From assembly GCA_963791905.1 (NCBI GenBank), contig CAWBTX010000007.1, positions 220,593-284,592 of the forward strand: a stretch of DNA of 64,000 nt, written 5' to 3'. The notes under the pieces were generated by a model, which was not told the DNA's origin, did not search any database, and saw nothing but the letters and a program-made list of their open reading frames with translations. The stretch comes from Gaiellasilicea sp963791905. GTDB lineage: Bacteria; Actinomycetota; Thermoleophilia; Gaiellales; Gaiellaceae. Shown piece by piece: positions 25,635 to 34,136 of the stretch; within the stretch, counting starts at the first letter, position 1; each line of letters begins with the position of its first letter. Position numbers and translations under genes: made by a program.

Positions 25635-25823
25635 GGGTGTCAATTCTGCTCGCCGCCTGCCTTTCCTACTGCGCCGGCCTGGCGATCCTGGCTCGTCGCT
25701 CGCGGTGCGTAGGCCGAGGTCACAGTATGAGCAATACGGGGCCTCGGCTGGAGCGACGCGAGCGGCGAGAGGCCGCGCCGGAGGCCGGCTCCGCCGGCCG
25801 GGAGGCGTGGCCGGCCAGGGTCG

Positions 25824-26366
25824 TCAGGCCTGGTTGAAGAAGCCGCCGCGTTCGAGCATTCTCGCGCGCTCCTCGGCGGAGACCTCGACGTTGCGCGGCG
25901 TCAGCAGGAAGACCTTGTCGGCAACGCGCTGCATGCCTCCGTCGAGCGCGTACGTGAGGCCGCTCGCGAAGTCGATCAGCCGCTTGGAGAGATCCTGGTC
26001 GGCGCTCTGGAGGTTGAGGATCACGGGCACGCCGTCCTTGAAGCGGTCCGCGATCTGCTGGGCGTCGTTGAAGCTCCGCGGCAGCACGAGGTGCACCTTC
26101 ACCGACGCGGAGCTCGGCACCGCCTCGACCCCGCGCAGGCGGGGCGACGGCCGCGGCTCGGGGCTCGCGGGAGCCGGCTCGGGATCGCTCCAGTCGTCGA
26201 AGTCACGGCCGCGACGGGGCTGCAGGCGTCGGACGTTCGCCCGCTCGCGAGCGCCGTACGTGCGCTCGAGCTCCTCGTTGGTCGCGTAGCCGTCCTCGTC
26301 CCACTCCTCGTCCTCGGCGATGCCGAAGTAGACGAGCGTTCGGTTCCAGACGTCGGAAAAGCCCAT
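25824..26366 (-). CDS. sepF: Cell division protein SepF
   Basis: 180 aa. An amphipathic N-terminal helix (MGFSDVWNRTLVYFGIAEDE) for membrane binding, a variable basic/proline-rich linker, and the C-terminal SepF core (KVHLVLPRSFNDAQQIADRF; GVPVILNLQ; RLIDFASGLTYALDGGMQRV; VFLLTPRNVEVSAEE). It anchors and bundles FtsZ at the septum. ftsZ itself is not in the window. Confidence 0.95.
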   Translation of the reverse strand: MGFSDVWNRTLVYFGIAEDEEWDEDGYATNEELERTYGARERANVRRLQPRRGRDFDDWSDPEPAPASPEPRPSPRLRGVEAVPSSASVKVHLVLPRSFNDAQQIADRFKDGVPVILNLQSADQDLSKRLIDFASGLTYALDGGMQRVADKVFLLTPRNVEVSAEERARMLERGGFFNQA

Positions 26367-26379
26367 CGTGAGCCGGATG

Positions 26380-26973
26380 TTACCCCCGAAACAGCACGGA
26401 TCCGACCCTGATCAGGGTCGCTCCCTCCTCCACCGCGACGCGGTAGTCCTGCGACGTTCCCATCGAGAGCTCGACTAGGCCGTGCTCCTCCGCGAGCTCA
26501 CGCAGGCGGCGGAAATAGGGCCGCGAGGCCTCGGCGTCGGCCGTTTCGGGAGGCATCGTCATGAGTCCGCGAGCGCCCGGATGTTCGCGCAGGAACGCGG
26601 CCAGCTGCACGGGCTGGAGACCCGATTTCGAGGCCTCGTCCGCCAGGTTCACCTCGACGAGCGCGGGCACGGTCAGCCGCCGCGCGGCGGAGTCGGAATC
26701 GAGCGAGTGCACGAGCTCGCAGATCCGGTTCACGACCTTCGCCTTGTTCGACTGCAGGTGGCCGATGAAGTGCCAGCGGAAGGCGTCGCCGTACTCGGCG
26801 TGCTTGCGCTCGAGGTCCTGAGCCCTGTTCTCGCCGACGACCTCCACTCCGGCCTCGGCCAGGACTGCCATCTCCTCGACGGACACGTACTTCGTAGCCA
26901 CGACGACCGTCACCGCCGGCCCGATCTCGTCGCGCAGGGCGGCATACGCCGCGCGGACGGCCTCAGGCGACAC
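26380..26973 (-). CDS. PLP homeostasis protein (YggS/PLPBP family)
   Basis: 197 aa, slightly short for the family. The PLP lysine lies in VVVATKYVSVEEM, and ENRAQDLERKHAEYGDAFRW, HFIGHLQSNKAKVV, and SMGTSQDYRVAVEEGATLIR plus VGSVLFRG are standard. It binds pyridoxal phosphate and keeps B6 vitamers and amino/keto acid pools in balance. It overlaps pgeF by 11 bases. Confidence 0.93.
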   Translation of the reverse strand: MSPEAVRAAYAALRDEIGPAVTVVVATKYVSVEEMAVLAEAGVEVVGENRAQDLERKHAEYGDAFRWHFIGHLQSNKAKVVNRICELVHSLDSDSAARRLTVPALVEVNLADEASKSGLQPVQLAAFLREHPGARGLMTMPPETADAEASRPYFRRLRELAEEHGLVELSMGTSQDYRVAVEEGATLIRVGSVLFRG

Positions 26974-27688
26974 GCGCGATCACGCCCTGGACGCCCCGCG
27001 GCTTGCCCGTGCGCCGGTGCGAGAAGAAGCGCTCAGGGTTGCAGGCGGTGCACAGGTCGACCCGCTCGACCTCGTCGACGCCCGCGGCGCGGAGCGCGCG
27101 CTCAGCTGCCGTCCAGAGATCGAGGTTGCGGCCCTGGAGGACGTCATCGCCGAAGGCGCTCGCGAACGGCTCCGCAACGTCCGGCCCGACCTCGTAGCAG
27201 CACGGGCCGATCGCGGGGCCGACGCACGCCCGCGCGCCCTCGCCGAGGATCCCGGCGGCGACGCCGACGATCCCTCCGAGCAGTCCACGCCAGCCCGCAT
27301 GCAGGACCGCGACCGCCGGCGCAGCGCCATTCGCACTGACCATCGCGATCGGCAGGCAATCCGCCGCCATCGCGACGATCGGCACGGCGGTCTCGTCCGT
27401 CCAGAGACCGTCGCCCGGTTCGCCGCGCGTTCCGGCAACGGCGCGGTGCACGAGGGTCGAGTGCACCTGCCGGTTCAGAGCGAGAAGCTCCGGATCGACC
27501 CCGACCTCGGCGCAGAGCAGGCGCCGGTTCTCGTCCACGCACTCCACGTCGTCGCCGGTCATCCGGCCGAGGTTCAACGACGCGTACGGGCCCTCGCTGA
27601 CGCCGCCGCCGCGGGTCGAGAACACGACCTCGTACGGTCCGGCGGTCTCCCAGCGGATCGCGCCGAGCGACTCAGTTGCGGTCAGCAA
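26963..27688 (-). CDS. pgeF: Peptidoglycan editing factor PgeF (laccase-domain, YfiH family)
   Basis: 241 aa if started at the TTG at 27688, which overlaps the cca end by 17 bases. The metal-binding core is intact: LNRQVHSTLVH, MAADCLPIAMVSANG, AVLHAGWRGLLGGIVG, VGPAIGPCCYEVGPDV, and VDLCTACNPERFFSHRRTG. Family members hydrolyse mis-incorporated muropeptide precursors or act as multi-copper purine-nucleoside enzymes. The true start codon is uncertain because no ATG or GTG is well placed. Confidence 0.88.
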   Translation of the reverse strand: MLTATESLGAIRWETAGPYEVVFSTRGGGVSEGPYASLNLGRMTGDDVECVDENRRLLCAEVGVDPELLALNRQVHSTLVHRAVAGTRGEPGDGLWTDETAVPIVAMAADCLPIAMVSANGAAPAVAVLHAGWRGLLGGIVGVAAGILGEGARACVGPAIGPCCYEVGPDVAEPFASAFGDDVLQGRNLDLWTAAERALRAAGVDEVERVDLCTACNPERFFSHRRTGKPRGVQGVIARVA

Positions 27689-30236
27689 CCAGCTCCCGCG
27701 CGGCGGCGAGCTCGGATTCGCGGCCGTCCAGCTCGCCGTTGAGCTTACGCCGGCGCAGCTCGCCCAGGATCTCCCCCACCCGCGGCGACTCCTCCAGGCC
27801 AAGCTCGGCCAGCTCCGCGCCGCCGATCTCGAGCCGGACGTCCCGCAGCCGGCCGAAGTAGTCGCGCAACTGGTCCAGCTCGGCGAGCGCGAGTGCGAGC
27901 AGCGGCGCATCGGGCGCGTACGGATCCGCAAGAGCGAGCAGCTCCGCCGGGGCCAGGCGCTCGGAGGAGAGCCGCTCGACGATCCGAGGCGCGACGGTGA
28001 CGGCGCCGGCCACGAGCTCGGCGTCGCGGCGGCGGATCTTGAGGCCCTCCAGCCAGGTGACGACCTCGTCCGGGCTCAGCCGGCGCGCGAGCACGGCGAG
28101 CCCGAGCCGCCAGGACGGGGCATCGACACCGAGCTCGTCCCGCACCGCAGTGACCCGCTCGTGCAGCGCCGCTCCCTCCTCGTCGGCGGCGAGATGCGGA
28201 TGGATCGCGCGATCGGCGCCGAGCTCGCCCAGGCGCAGGATCGCGGCGCGCGAGCTCCCCTCCTCGAGCAGCGCCTGCAGCTCGTCCCGCAGCCGCGAGG
28301 ACGAGAGATCGCGTACGAGCCCCATCTCGACGCAGCCGCGCGCGAGGCGCTCGGAATGCGCGTCGAGCCGGAGGCCGTACCGGCTCTCGTACCTGATCGC
28401 GCGGAAGATCCGCGTCGGATCGTCGATGAAGGAGAGGTTGTGGAGCACTCGCAGCGTCCGCCGCTCGAGGTCGCGCCGGCCCCCGAACGGGTCGACGAGC
28501 CGCCCGAGATCCTCGGGCGCCAGCGAGACGGCCATCGCGTTCAGGGTGAAGTCGCGCCGGAAGAGATCCTCACGGATGGTCGCGCGCTCGACGGTGGGGA
28601 GCGCGGCCGGTGCGTCGTAGAACTCCGTTCGGGCGGTGACGAGGTCGACGTGCTCGCCGTCGCCGTACACGATCGTGGCGGTGCCGAACTTCTCGTGCGT
28701 CCGGATGCTCCCGCCGAGAGCGCCGGCGAGCAGGTGGCCGAAGGCGATGGCGTCCCCCTCGATCGCGATGTCGATGTCGAAGCCCGGCTCTCCGAGCAGG
28801 ATGTCGCGCACGGAGCCTCCGACGAGGTACACGCCCTCCGGCCGCACGCCGAGCGACGCGATCGCCTCGGTGATCGGCCTCAGCCGGTCGAGCGAGCGGA
28901 GCTCCCGCGCGAGCGACGGGGCGGCCTCGGGTGCGAGCTCTCCCGGCCCCTCGAGCGCGCGCAGCAGGTCGCTGCGCGTGACGACGCCGACGAGGCTCTC
29001 GCCGTCGAGCACGGCGACGCGGCCGTCCTCCGCGTCGAGCACGAGCTGCCGCAGCTCCCCCAGCGGCGTGTCCTCGCTGCAGGAGACGGCACTCCCGCTC
29101 ATGATCCCCTTCACAGGCGCGTGCGCGAGGCCGTGGCCGATCGCCTTGTCCAGGTCCTCGCGGCTGACCGAGCCGACGAGGCGGTCGTTCTCGACCACGA
29201 ACATGCCGCTCTGCCCGTGCCGCTGGCAGAGCGCCATCGTGCGCGCGACCTGTTCGTCCGGCGCGACCGACCGGGCCGGCCTCGACATCACGTTCCGGGC
29301 CCGCACGGGCTCGCGCGATGCGCGCGGGAGCGCCTCGAGTGCCCGCTGCCGGGCCTCCGCGAGCGGTTCCCGGACGATCGCCGAGGCGGCCCACCTGTGC
29401 CCGCCGCCGCCGAGCGCCGCCGCGACCGCCTCCGCGTCGACGGCCTCGGTCCGGCTGCGGACGACGCAGAAGACGCGCTCCTCCATCTCGACGAGGAGCA
29501 GGAGCGCACGGCAGTCGGTGAGGTCGACGAGCTTGTGCGCGAGGTTCGAGATCCCGTCCACGTACTGCGGCCAGGACACCGCCGCGACGAGGACCTCGTC
29601 GCCGGCCGCCTGCACGGGCTCGAGGGCGTCCGAGAGCGCGTGCAGCAGATCGCGCTCGGGCGCCGCGAGCGGCAGGTGCAGGTACTCGCCGAGCAGATCC
29701 TGGCGCGCGCCGTGCCGGAGACACCAGGCGAGCGCGTCCACGTCGCGCTGCGTTGTCGTGGCGTACGTCAGGGAGCCCGTGTCCTCGTGGATGCCGAGCG
29801 CGAAGGCGGTCGCCTCGGTGGCGGTCGGAACGAGCTCGCGCTCGGCGAGGATCCCCACCATCGTCGTCGTCAGCGACCCGTCGTTCGATTGGACCGCAGT
29901 CGCCGCGTCGGCCCAATCCTCGAGCTCGTCCCCGTGGTGGTCGAAGACGATCTTCTCGACGCTCGGATCCCGCGCGGCCGGCTCGAGCTCGCCGAGCCGC
30001 GACGCGTGCACCGTCTCGACGACGATCAGCCGGCGAATCGCGTCGAGCTCGAGGCGCGACGCGTCGACGAGCCCGAGCTCGTCCGCGTGCAGCCGCGCGA
30101 ACTCGCGCACATTCCGGTTGACGGTGCCGGCCAGCGCGACGGTCGCCTCCGGGTAGAGCAGGCGGGCGGCCAGCATCGAGCCGAAGGCGTCGAAATCGGT
30201 GTTCCCGTGGCCCGCGATGACAGCGGTTGCGCGCAT
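27672..30236 (-). CDS. cca: DHH-CBS-CCA tRNA nucleotidyltransferase fusion
   Basis: 854 aa with four parts. Residues 1-310 are a DHH/DHHA1 phosphoesterase (AVIAGHGNTDFDAFGSMLAA, IVFDHHGDELEDW, GIHEDTGSLTYATTT, ALGGGGHRWAASA). Residues ~315-435 are two CBS domains. From ~465 comes the class II nucleotidyltransferase (YLVGGSVRDILLGEPGFDID, then IAIEG; RRDFTLNAMAVSLAPED; DPTRIFRAIRYESRYG). Such fusions add or trim tRNA CCA ends in several lineages. The DHH part may degrade oligonucleotides. The helical C-terminus replaces the HD domain. Confidence 0.92.
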   Translation of the reverse strand: MRATAVIAGHGNTDFDAFGSMLAARLLYPEATVALAGTVNRNVREFARLHADELGLVDASRLELDAIRRLIVVETVHASRLGELEPAARDPSVEKIVFDHHGDELEDWADAATAVQSNDGSLTTTMVGILAERELVPTATEATAFALGIHEDTGSLTYATTTQRDVDALAWCLRHGARQDLLGEYLHLPLAAPERDLLHALSDALEPVQAAGDEVLVAAVSWPQYVDGISNLAHKLVDLTDCRALLLLVEMEERVFCVVRSRTEAVDAEAVAAALGGGGHRWAASAIVREPLAEARQRALEALPRASREPVRARNVMSRPARSVAPDEQVARTMALCQRHGQSGMFVVENDRLVGSVSREDLDKAIGHGLAHAPVKGIMSGSAVSCSEDTPLGELRQLVLDAEDGRVAVLDGESLVGVVTRSDLLRALEGPGELAPEAAPSLARELRSLDRLRPITEAIASLGVRPEGVYLVGGSVRDILLGEPGFDIDIAIEGDAIAFGHLLAGALGGSIRTHEKFGTATIVYGDGEHVDLVTARTEFYDAPAALPTVERATIREDLFRRDFTLNAMAVSLAPEDLGRLVDPFGGRRDLERRTLRVLHNLSFIDDPTRIFRAIRYESRYGLRLDAHSERLARGCVEMGLVRDLSSSRLRDELQALLEEGSSRAAILRLGELGADRAIHPHLAADEEGAALHERVTAVRDELGVDAPSWRLGLAVLARRLSPDEVVTWLEGLKIRRRDAELVAGAVTVAPRIVERLSSERLAPAELLALADPYAPDAPLLALALAELDQLRDYFGRLRDVRLEIGGAELAELGLEESPRVGEILGELRRRKLNGELDGRESELAAARELVADRN

Positions 30237-30260
30237 CGCCTCATTGTTGCGTCCGCCGCG

Positions 30261-30650
30261 TCAGAGGTGGGCGATCGCCTCGATCTCGACGAGTGCGTCG
30301 GAGGGAAGCCCTGCGACCTCGACCGTCGAGCGCGCGGGCGGGCGGTCGCCGACGTGGCGGGCATAGACCTCGTTCATTCCCGCGAAGTCGTCGAAGCGCT
30401 GCAGAAAGACCGTCGTCTTGACGAGCCTGTCCAGGCCGCTACCAGCCTCCTCCAGGATCGCCCGCAGGTTCGCCAGCGCCTGCTCCGTCTGCTCGGCGAT
30501 TGTCCCGCCGGCGAGCTCCGACTCGCCGGGTCGCAGCCCGATCTGCCCGGCCACGAACACGAGCTCGCCGACGCGGACGGCCTGGTTGTAGGGCGCCCCC
30601 TGGAACGGCGCAGGCGCCCGTTCGGTGCGGACGATCTCCTTCTCAGCCAC
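30261..30650 (-). CDS. ridA: RidA family enamine/imine deaminase
   Basis: 129 aa, full length. The signature GQIGLRPGESELAGGTIAEQ and RSTVEVAGLPSDALVEIEAI holds the catalytic Arg (the family has IGPYSQAV at the start; here APYNQAVRVGELVFVAGQ). It hydrolyses reactive enamines made by PLP enzymes. Located between cca and the hisB-like gene. Confidence 0.93.
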   Translation of the reverse strand: MAEKEIVRTERAPAPFQGAPYNQAVRVGELVFVAGQIGLRPGESELAGGTIAEQTEQALANLRAILEEAGSGLDRLVKTTVFLQRFDDFAGMNEVYARHVGDRPPARSTVEVAGLPSDALVEIEAIAHL

Positions 30651-30664
30651 TCTCGCCTCCTCGC

Positions 30665-31153
30665 TCAGGCGCGGTCGGCGGCCTGCGCGAGCGCGGCTCC
30701 GAGCGCCTTGAAGATTGCCTCCAGGACGTGTTGCGAGTCCTCCCCGTCGATCAGGCGCACGTGGAGTGTCAGGCCCGCCGCTCCGGCGAGCGACTCCAGG
30801 AAGCGCGCCGCGAGGTCGGACTCGAGGCCGCCCGCGCGAGCGGCAGTGAGGTCGACGTTCGAGGCGACCAGCACCCTGCCGGAGGCCTCCAGCGCGACCT
30901 GCGCCAGCGCCTCGTCGGCGGGCAGCACGGCCGAGCCGTGAGCCGGCGCGCCGTTCGCACGGAGCAGCGGGGCAAGCGCCTCGCCGAGAGCGCGCCCGGC
31001 CTCGGCGACCTCCGCCTCGGCATCCGCCGGCGCGAGCTCGAGCGTGAGGTCGAACCGGCCGGCGCGGGCAAGCACGCCGAGCAGGTGGTCCAGCACGGGC
31101 AGCCCGGTCGTCACGGACGCCTTGCCGGTCCCGGGGGCGATGCGGGCGCTCAG
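30665..31153 (-). CDS. HisB-like protein lacking most of the catalytic His motifs
   Basis: About 150-162 aa, clearly related to imidazoleglycerol-phosphate dehydratase: TGKASVTTGLPVLDHLLGVL, GRFDLTLELAPADAEAEVAE, then LPADEALAQVALEASGR and SQHVLEAIFKALGAALAQA. The first metal motif (normally D-x-H-H-x-x-E-D) reads AEAEVAEAG, so both His are gone; the C-terminal H-x-x-E-x-x-F-K is kept. It also lacks the usual N-terminal RxTxET strand. The start is unclear: a CTG at 31153 or a GTG at 31114. No other his gene is near, so a non-catalytic or new role is likely. Confidence 0.7.
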   Translation of the reverse strand: MSARIAPGTGKASVTTGLPVLDHLLGVLARAGRFDLTLELAPADAEAEVAEAGRALGEALAPLLRANGAPAHGSAVLPADEALAQVALEASGRVLVASNVDLTAARAGGLESDLAARFLESLAGAAGLTLHVRLIDGEDSQHVLEAIFKALGAALAQAADRA

Positions 31154-31158
31154 GGTCC

Positions 31159-32436
31159 CTAGCCCTCGATGCGCTCGATGCTGGCGCCGAGCGCGCGCAG
31201 GCGCTCGTCGATGCGCTCGTAGCCGCGGTCGATCTCGCCGACGTTGCCGATGGTCGAGACCCCCTCGGCGCAGAGCGCCGCGATCAGCATCGCCATCCCG
31301 GCGCGGATGTCCGGGCTCGTCAGCCGCTCCCCGTAGAGCTTCGAGGGCCCGGTCACGACGACTCGGTGCGGATCGCAGAGGATGATGCGGGCGCCCATCC
31401 CGACGAGCTTGTCGACGAAGAAGAGCCTGCTCTCGAACATCTTCTCGAACACGAGGATCGTCCCGTGAGCCTGCGTGGCGGTGACGATGGCGATCGAGGT
31501 GAGGTCGGCGGGGAAGGCCGGCCATGGACCGTCCTCGATCTTCGAGATCTGACCGCCGAGGTCGTCCTGGATCACAAGCTCCTGCCTCGGCGGCACCCGC
31601 ACGCTGGTCTCGCCCACCTCGACCCGGACACCGAGGCGCTCGAACGCCGGCAGGATCGAGATCAGGTCGTGCGGGACAACGTCCTCGATCGTCACGTCGC
31701 TGCCGGTCGTGGCAGCGAGCCCGATGAAGCTCCCGACCTCGATGTGCTCGGGCGCGACGCGCCAGTCGCCGCCGGCGAGCTGCTCGACGCCCTCGATACG
31801 GAGCACGTTCGACTCGATCCCCTCGATGCGCGCGCCGAGCGAGCCGAGAAACCGACAGAGGTCCTGCACGTGCGGCTCGCATGCGGCGTTGCCGATGACG
31901 GTGTGGCCCTCGGCGAGCACGGCCGCCATGACCGCGTTCTCGGTCGCCATCACGCTGGCCTCGTCGAGGAAGATCTGCCTGCCGCGGAGACCGCTCGTGC
32001 GCATCTCGTAGCGCCCGTCGACCTCGATCTCGACGCCGAGCTCCGCGAGCGCGTGGATGTGGGGATCGAGCCGGCGACGGCCGATCACGTCGCCGCCCGG
32101 AGGCGGGACGCTGACGCGACCGAACCGCGCGAGCAGCGGTCCGGCGAGGAGGAACGAGGCTCGAATGCGCCGGCAGAGCTCCTCGTCGAGCTCGGTCTTG
32201 TGCACGTTGCCCGTGTCGATATGCAGCTCGTCCCCGCTCCACTCCACCTCGGCGCCGATGTCGGCGAGCAGGTCCAGCATCGTCTGGACGTCGCGGATCC
32301 GCGGCACGTTCGAGAGCCGGACGGGCTCCGTCGCGAGCACGGTGGCGGCCAGGATCGGCAGGGCGCCGTTCTTGTTGCCTGCCGTGCGGATGGTGCCGGC
32401 AAGTGGGCGGCCGCCCTCGATCAGGAACGACTGCAT
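31159..32436 (-). CDS. murA: UDP-GlcNAc 1-carboxyvinyltransferase, Cys-to-Asp form
   Basis: First committed step of peptidoglycan synthesis: transfers enolpyruvate from PEP to UDP-GlcNAc. 425 aa from the ATG at 32436 (GAGAGG just upstream). GGRPLAGTIRTAGNKNGALP, ARFGRVSVPPPGGDVIGRRR, NAACEPHVQDLCRFLGSLGA, TDLTSIAIVTATQAHG and DIRAGMAMLIAALCAEG match over the full length. At the position of E. coli Cys115 (PGGCTIGARP) it has Asp, as in Mycobacterium tuberculosis, where the change gives intrinsic fosfomycin resistance. Confidence 0.95.
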   Translation of the reverse strand: MQSFLIEGGRPLAGTIRTAGNKNGALPILAATVLATEPVRLSNVPRIRDVQTMLDLLADIGAEVEWSGDELHIDTGNVHKTELDEELCRRIRASFLLAGPLLARFGRVSVPPPGGDVIGRRRLDPHIHALAELGVEIEVDGRYEMRTSGLRGRQIFLDEASVMATENAVMAAVLAEGHTVIGNAACEPHVQDLCRFLGSLGARIEGIESNVLRIEGVEQLAGGDWRVAPEHIEVGSFIGLAATTGSDVTIEDVVPHDLISILPAFERLGVRVEVGETSVRVPPRQELVIQDDLGGQISKIEDGPWPAFPADLTSIAIVTATQAHGTILVFEKMFESRLFFVDKLVGMGARIILCDPHRVVVTGPSKLYGERLTSPDIRAGMAMLIAALCAEGVSTIGNVGEIDRGYERIDERLRALGASIERIEG

Positions 32437-32488
32437 CAACCTCTCGCTGGAGAGCGTGGACGTCAAGCGGGGTATCGTAGACCTCCTG

Positions 32489-33064
32489 GTGGAAGTCACG
32501 CGCGAGCAGGCCTGGGACACCCTCACCCGCTATACGAAGAGCGAGTCGCTACGGCGGCACGCGCTCGCGGTCGAGGCTTCGACGCGCTTCTACGCGCGCC
32601 GCTTCGGCGAGGACGAGGAGCTCTGGGGCGCGACTGCGCTCCTCCACGACTTCGACTACGAGATCCACCCGACGCTCGACAAGCACCCTCAGGATGGCGC
32701 TCCGATCCTCCGGGAGGAGGGCTATCCCGAGGAGCTGGTCGAAGCCGTGCTGTCCCACGCCGAGCATCTCGAGATGCCGCGCGACACACCGCTCAAGCGG
32801 ACGCTCTTCGCCTGCGACGAGCTCTCCGGCTTCGTCCATGCGTGCGGGCTCGTGCGTCCGAACGGCCTGGAAGGGCTCGAGCCGAAGTCCGTCAAGAAGA
32901 AGCTGAAGCAGCCGTCCTTCGCGGCCGGCGTGCACCGGGACGAGGTCTACGCCGGGGCCGAGCTGCTCGGGCTCGAGCTCGACGATCACATCTCGAACGT
33001 CGTCGCGGCGCTGCAGCCGATCTCCGAGGAGCTGGGGCTCCGAACGAGCGCCCAGGCGACTTAG
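32489..33064 (+). CDS. HD-domain phosphohydrolase-like protein
   Basis: 191 aa from a GTG at 32489 (an earlier GTG at 32455 is possible). HALAVEASTRFYARRFG, ALLHDFDYEIHPTLDKHPQD, and SHAEHLEMPRDTP give the H...HD...H metal pattern of HDIG-type proteins, and FACDELSGFVHACGLVRPNG is a family-specific block. Likely a metal-dependent phosphohydrolase; substrate unknown. Its TAG lies inside the palindrome at 33057-33085. It starts divergently from murA. Confidence 0.8.
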   Translation: MEVTREQAWDTLTRYTKSESLRRHALAVEASTRFYARRFGEDEELWGATALLHDFDYEIHPTLDKHPQDGAPILREEGYPEELVEAVLSHAEHLEMPRDTPLKRTLFACDELSGFVHACGLVRPNGLEGLEPKSVKKKLKQPSFAAGVHRDEVYAGAELLGLELDDHISNVVAALQPISEELGLRTSAQAT

Positions 33065-33085
33065 CAACAGTCTGTTGCTAAGTCG
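33057..33085. repeat. Dispersed palindrome, copy B (perfect, 14-base arms)
   Basis: Arms CGACTTAGCAACAG and CTGTTGCTAAGTCG around a single T. It lies between two convergent genes and supplies the TAG stop of both: the HD gene on plus and the aminotransferase on minus. It is the most symmetrical of the four copies. Confidence 0.85.
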
Positions 33086-34136
33086 TCTCGCGCACGCCCG
33101 CGACGAGGCGCGCCAGATCCTCGTCGCTCGTCCACCACGCGCACGAGACGCGCACGAGCCCGGTCCCCGGAATCTCCCGGACGTGGACGTCGCGCTCCGC
33201 CAGCTGCGCCACGAGGCCGGCCGGGTCCTCGGCCCGGAACGAGACGAGCGTCGCGTCGCCCGGCACGAGCTCCACGTACGGCTCCAGCTGCTCACGGCAC
33301 CGGGCCGCCTGCTCCGCCGCGCGCTCGTATCGCGACTCGGGAGCGATCTCGAGCGCCGCCAGCAGGCCTGCCAGCGACGCCGCGGGGAGCCAGCTCGGGT
33401 CGAAGCGCGCGGCGCCGTCACGCGGCTCGAAGCTGCCGTCCGGCTGGAACGAGGTCTGCGCGAAGTAGCTCGGCCGCCGGATCTGCAGCCGCTCAGGCTC
33501 GGCGACGACGAGTGCACCGGTCGAGTCGGGGCCGCAGAGCCACTTCTGCCCGGAGATCGTGTAGTAGTCGAGCCCGCCCGCATCGACCGGGATCGCGCCG
33601 ACCGACTGCGCGCCGTCGACGAGCAGCGGCAGGCCGGTCTGCTCCTTCAGCTCGTGCACGGGCAGCGTGCGGCCCGTCGTCCAGATCACGTGCGAGACCG
33701 CGATCAGCCGCGTCCTCGGGGTCACCGCCGCGAGAATGGCCTCCGGGTCGGGCGCGGCGACGACGACGCGCGCCCCGCTCGTGTGGAGCGGCAGGATGAG
33801 GCCGGGGTGCTCGTCCGAGGTCGTCACCACCTCGTCCTCGGGGCCGAGGTCGAGGCCCGCGACGACGATGTTGCAGCCGTCCGTCGTCGAGCCCGTGAGG
33901 GAGACCTGGCCGGAATCGACGCCGACGAGCTCCGCGAACCGGCCGCGCAGCTGGTCGCGCTGAGCCAGGACGCGCTCGAAGTACGCGTGGCCGACCCGCC
34001 CGTTCTCGGCGGCCACGCGGAGCTCGGCCTCCATCGCCTCGAGCGTCGGGCGCGCGAGCGGCCCGAACGTGCCGGCGTTGAGGTAGGCGACACGCTCGAG
34101 CACGGGGAAGAGCGCGCGCGCCTCCTCGATCGTCAT
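33078..34136 (-). CDS. Class V aminotransferase-fold PLP enzyme
   Basis: 352 aa. The fold-type I class V pattern is clear: YLNAGTFGPLARPTLEAM, LTGSTTDGCNIVVAGL, TSDEHPGLILPL, VSHVIWTTGRTLPVHEL, LLVDGAQSVGAIPVD and the PLP lysine in YTISGQKWLCGPDSTGAL. It resembles isopenicillin-N epimerase and cysteine desulfurase relatives; no active-site Cys for desulfuration is obvious. Substrate unknown. The ATG at 34136 overlaps the stop of the nuclease gene upstream (ATGA). Confidence 0.85.
   Translation of the reverse strand: MTIEEARALFPVLERVAYLNAGTFGPLARPTLEAMEAELRVAAENGRVGHAYFERVLAQRDQLRGRFAELVGVDSGQVSLTGSTTDGCNIVVAGLDLGPEDEVVTTSDEHPGLILPLHTSGARVVVAAPDPEAILAAVTPRTRLIAVSHVIWTTGRTLPVHELKEQTGLPLLVDGAQSVGAIPVDAGGLDYYTISGQKWLCGPDSTGALVVAEPERLQIRRPSYFAQTSFQPDGSFEPRDGAARFDPSWLPAASLAGLLAALEIAPESRYERAAEQAARCREQLEPYVELVPGDATLVSFRAEDPAGLVAQLAERDVHVREIPGTGLVRVSCAWWTSDEDLARLVAGVRETT

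Noticed and set aside
25637..25837. A 66-codon plus-strand ORF between yggT and sepF
   Set aside because: Overlaps the ends of both minus-strand genes, Arg-rich, no ribosome site; likely chance.
28161..30941. A 926-codon plus-strand frame opposite cca
   Set aside because: Antisense shadow; all conserved motifs are on the minus strand.
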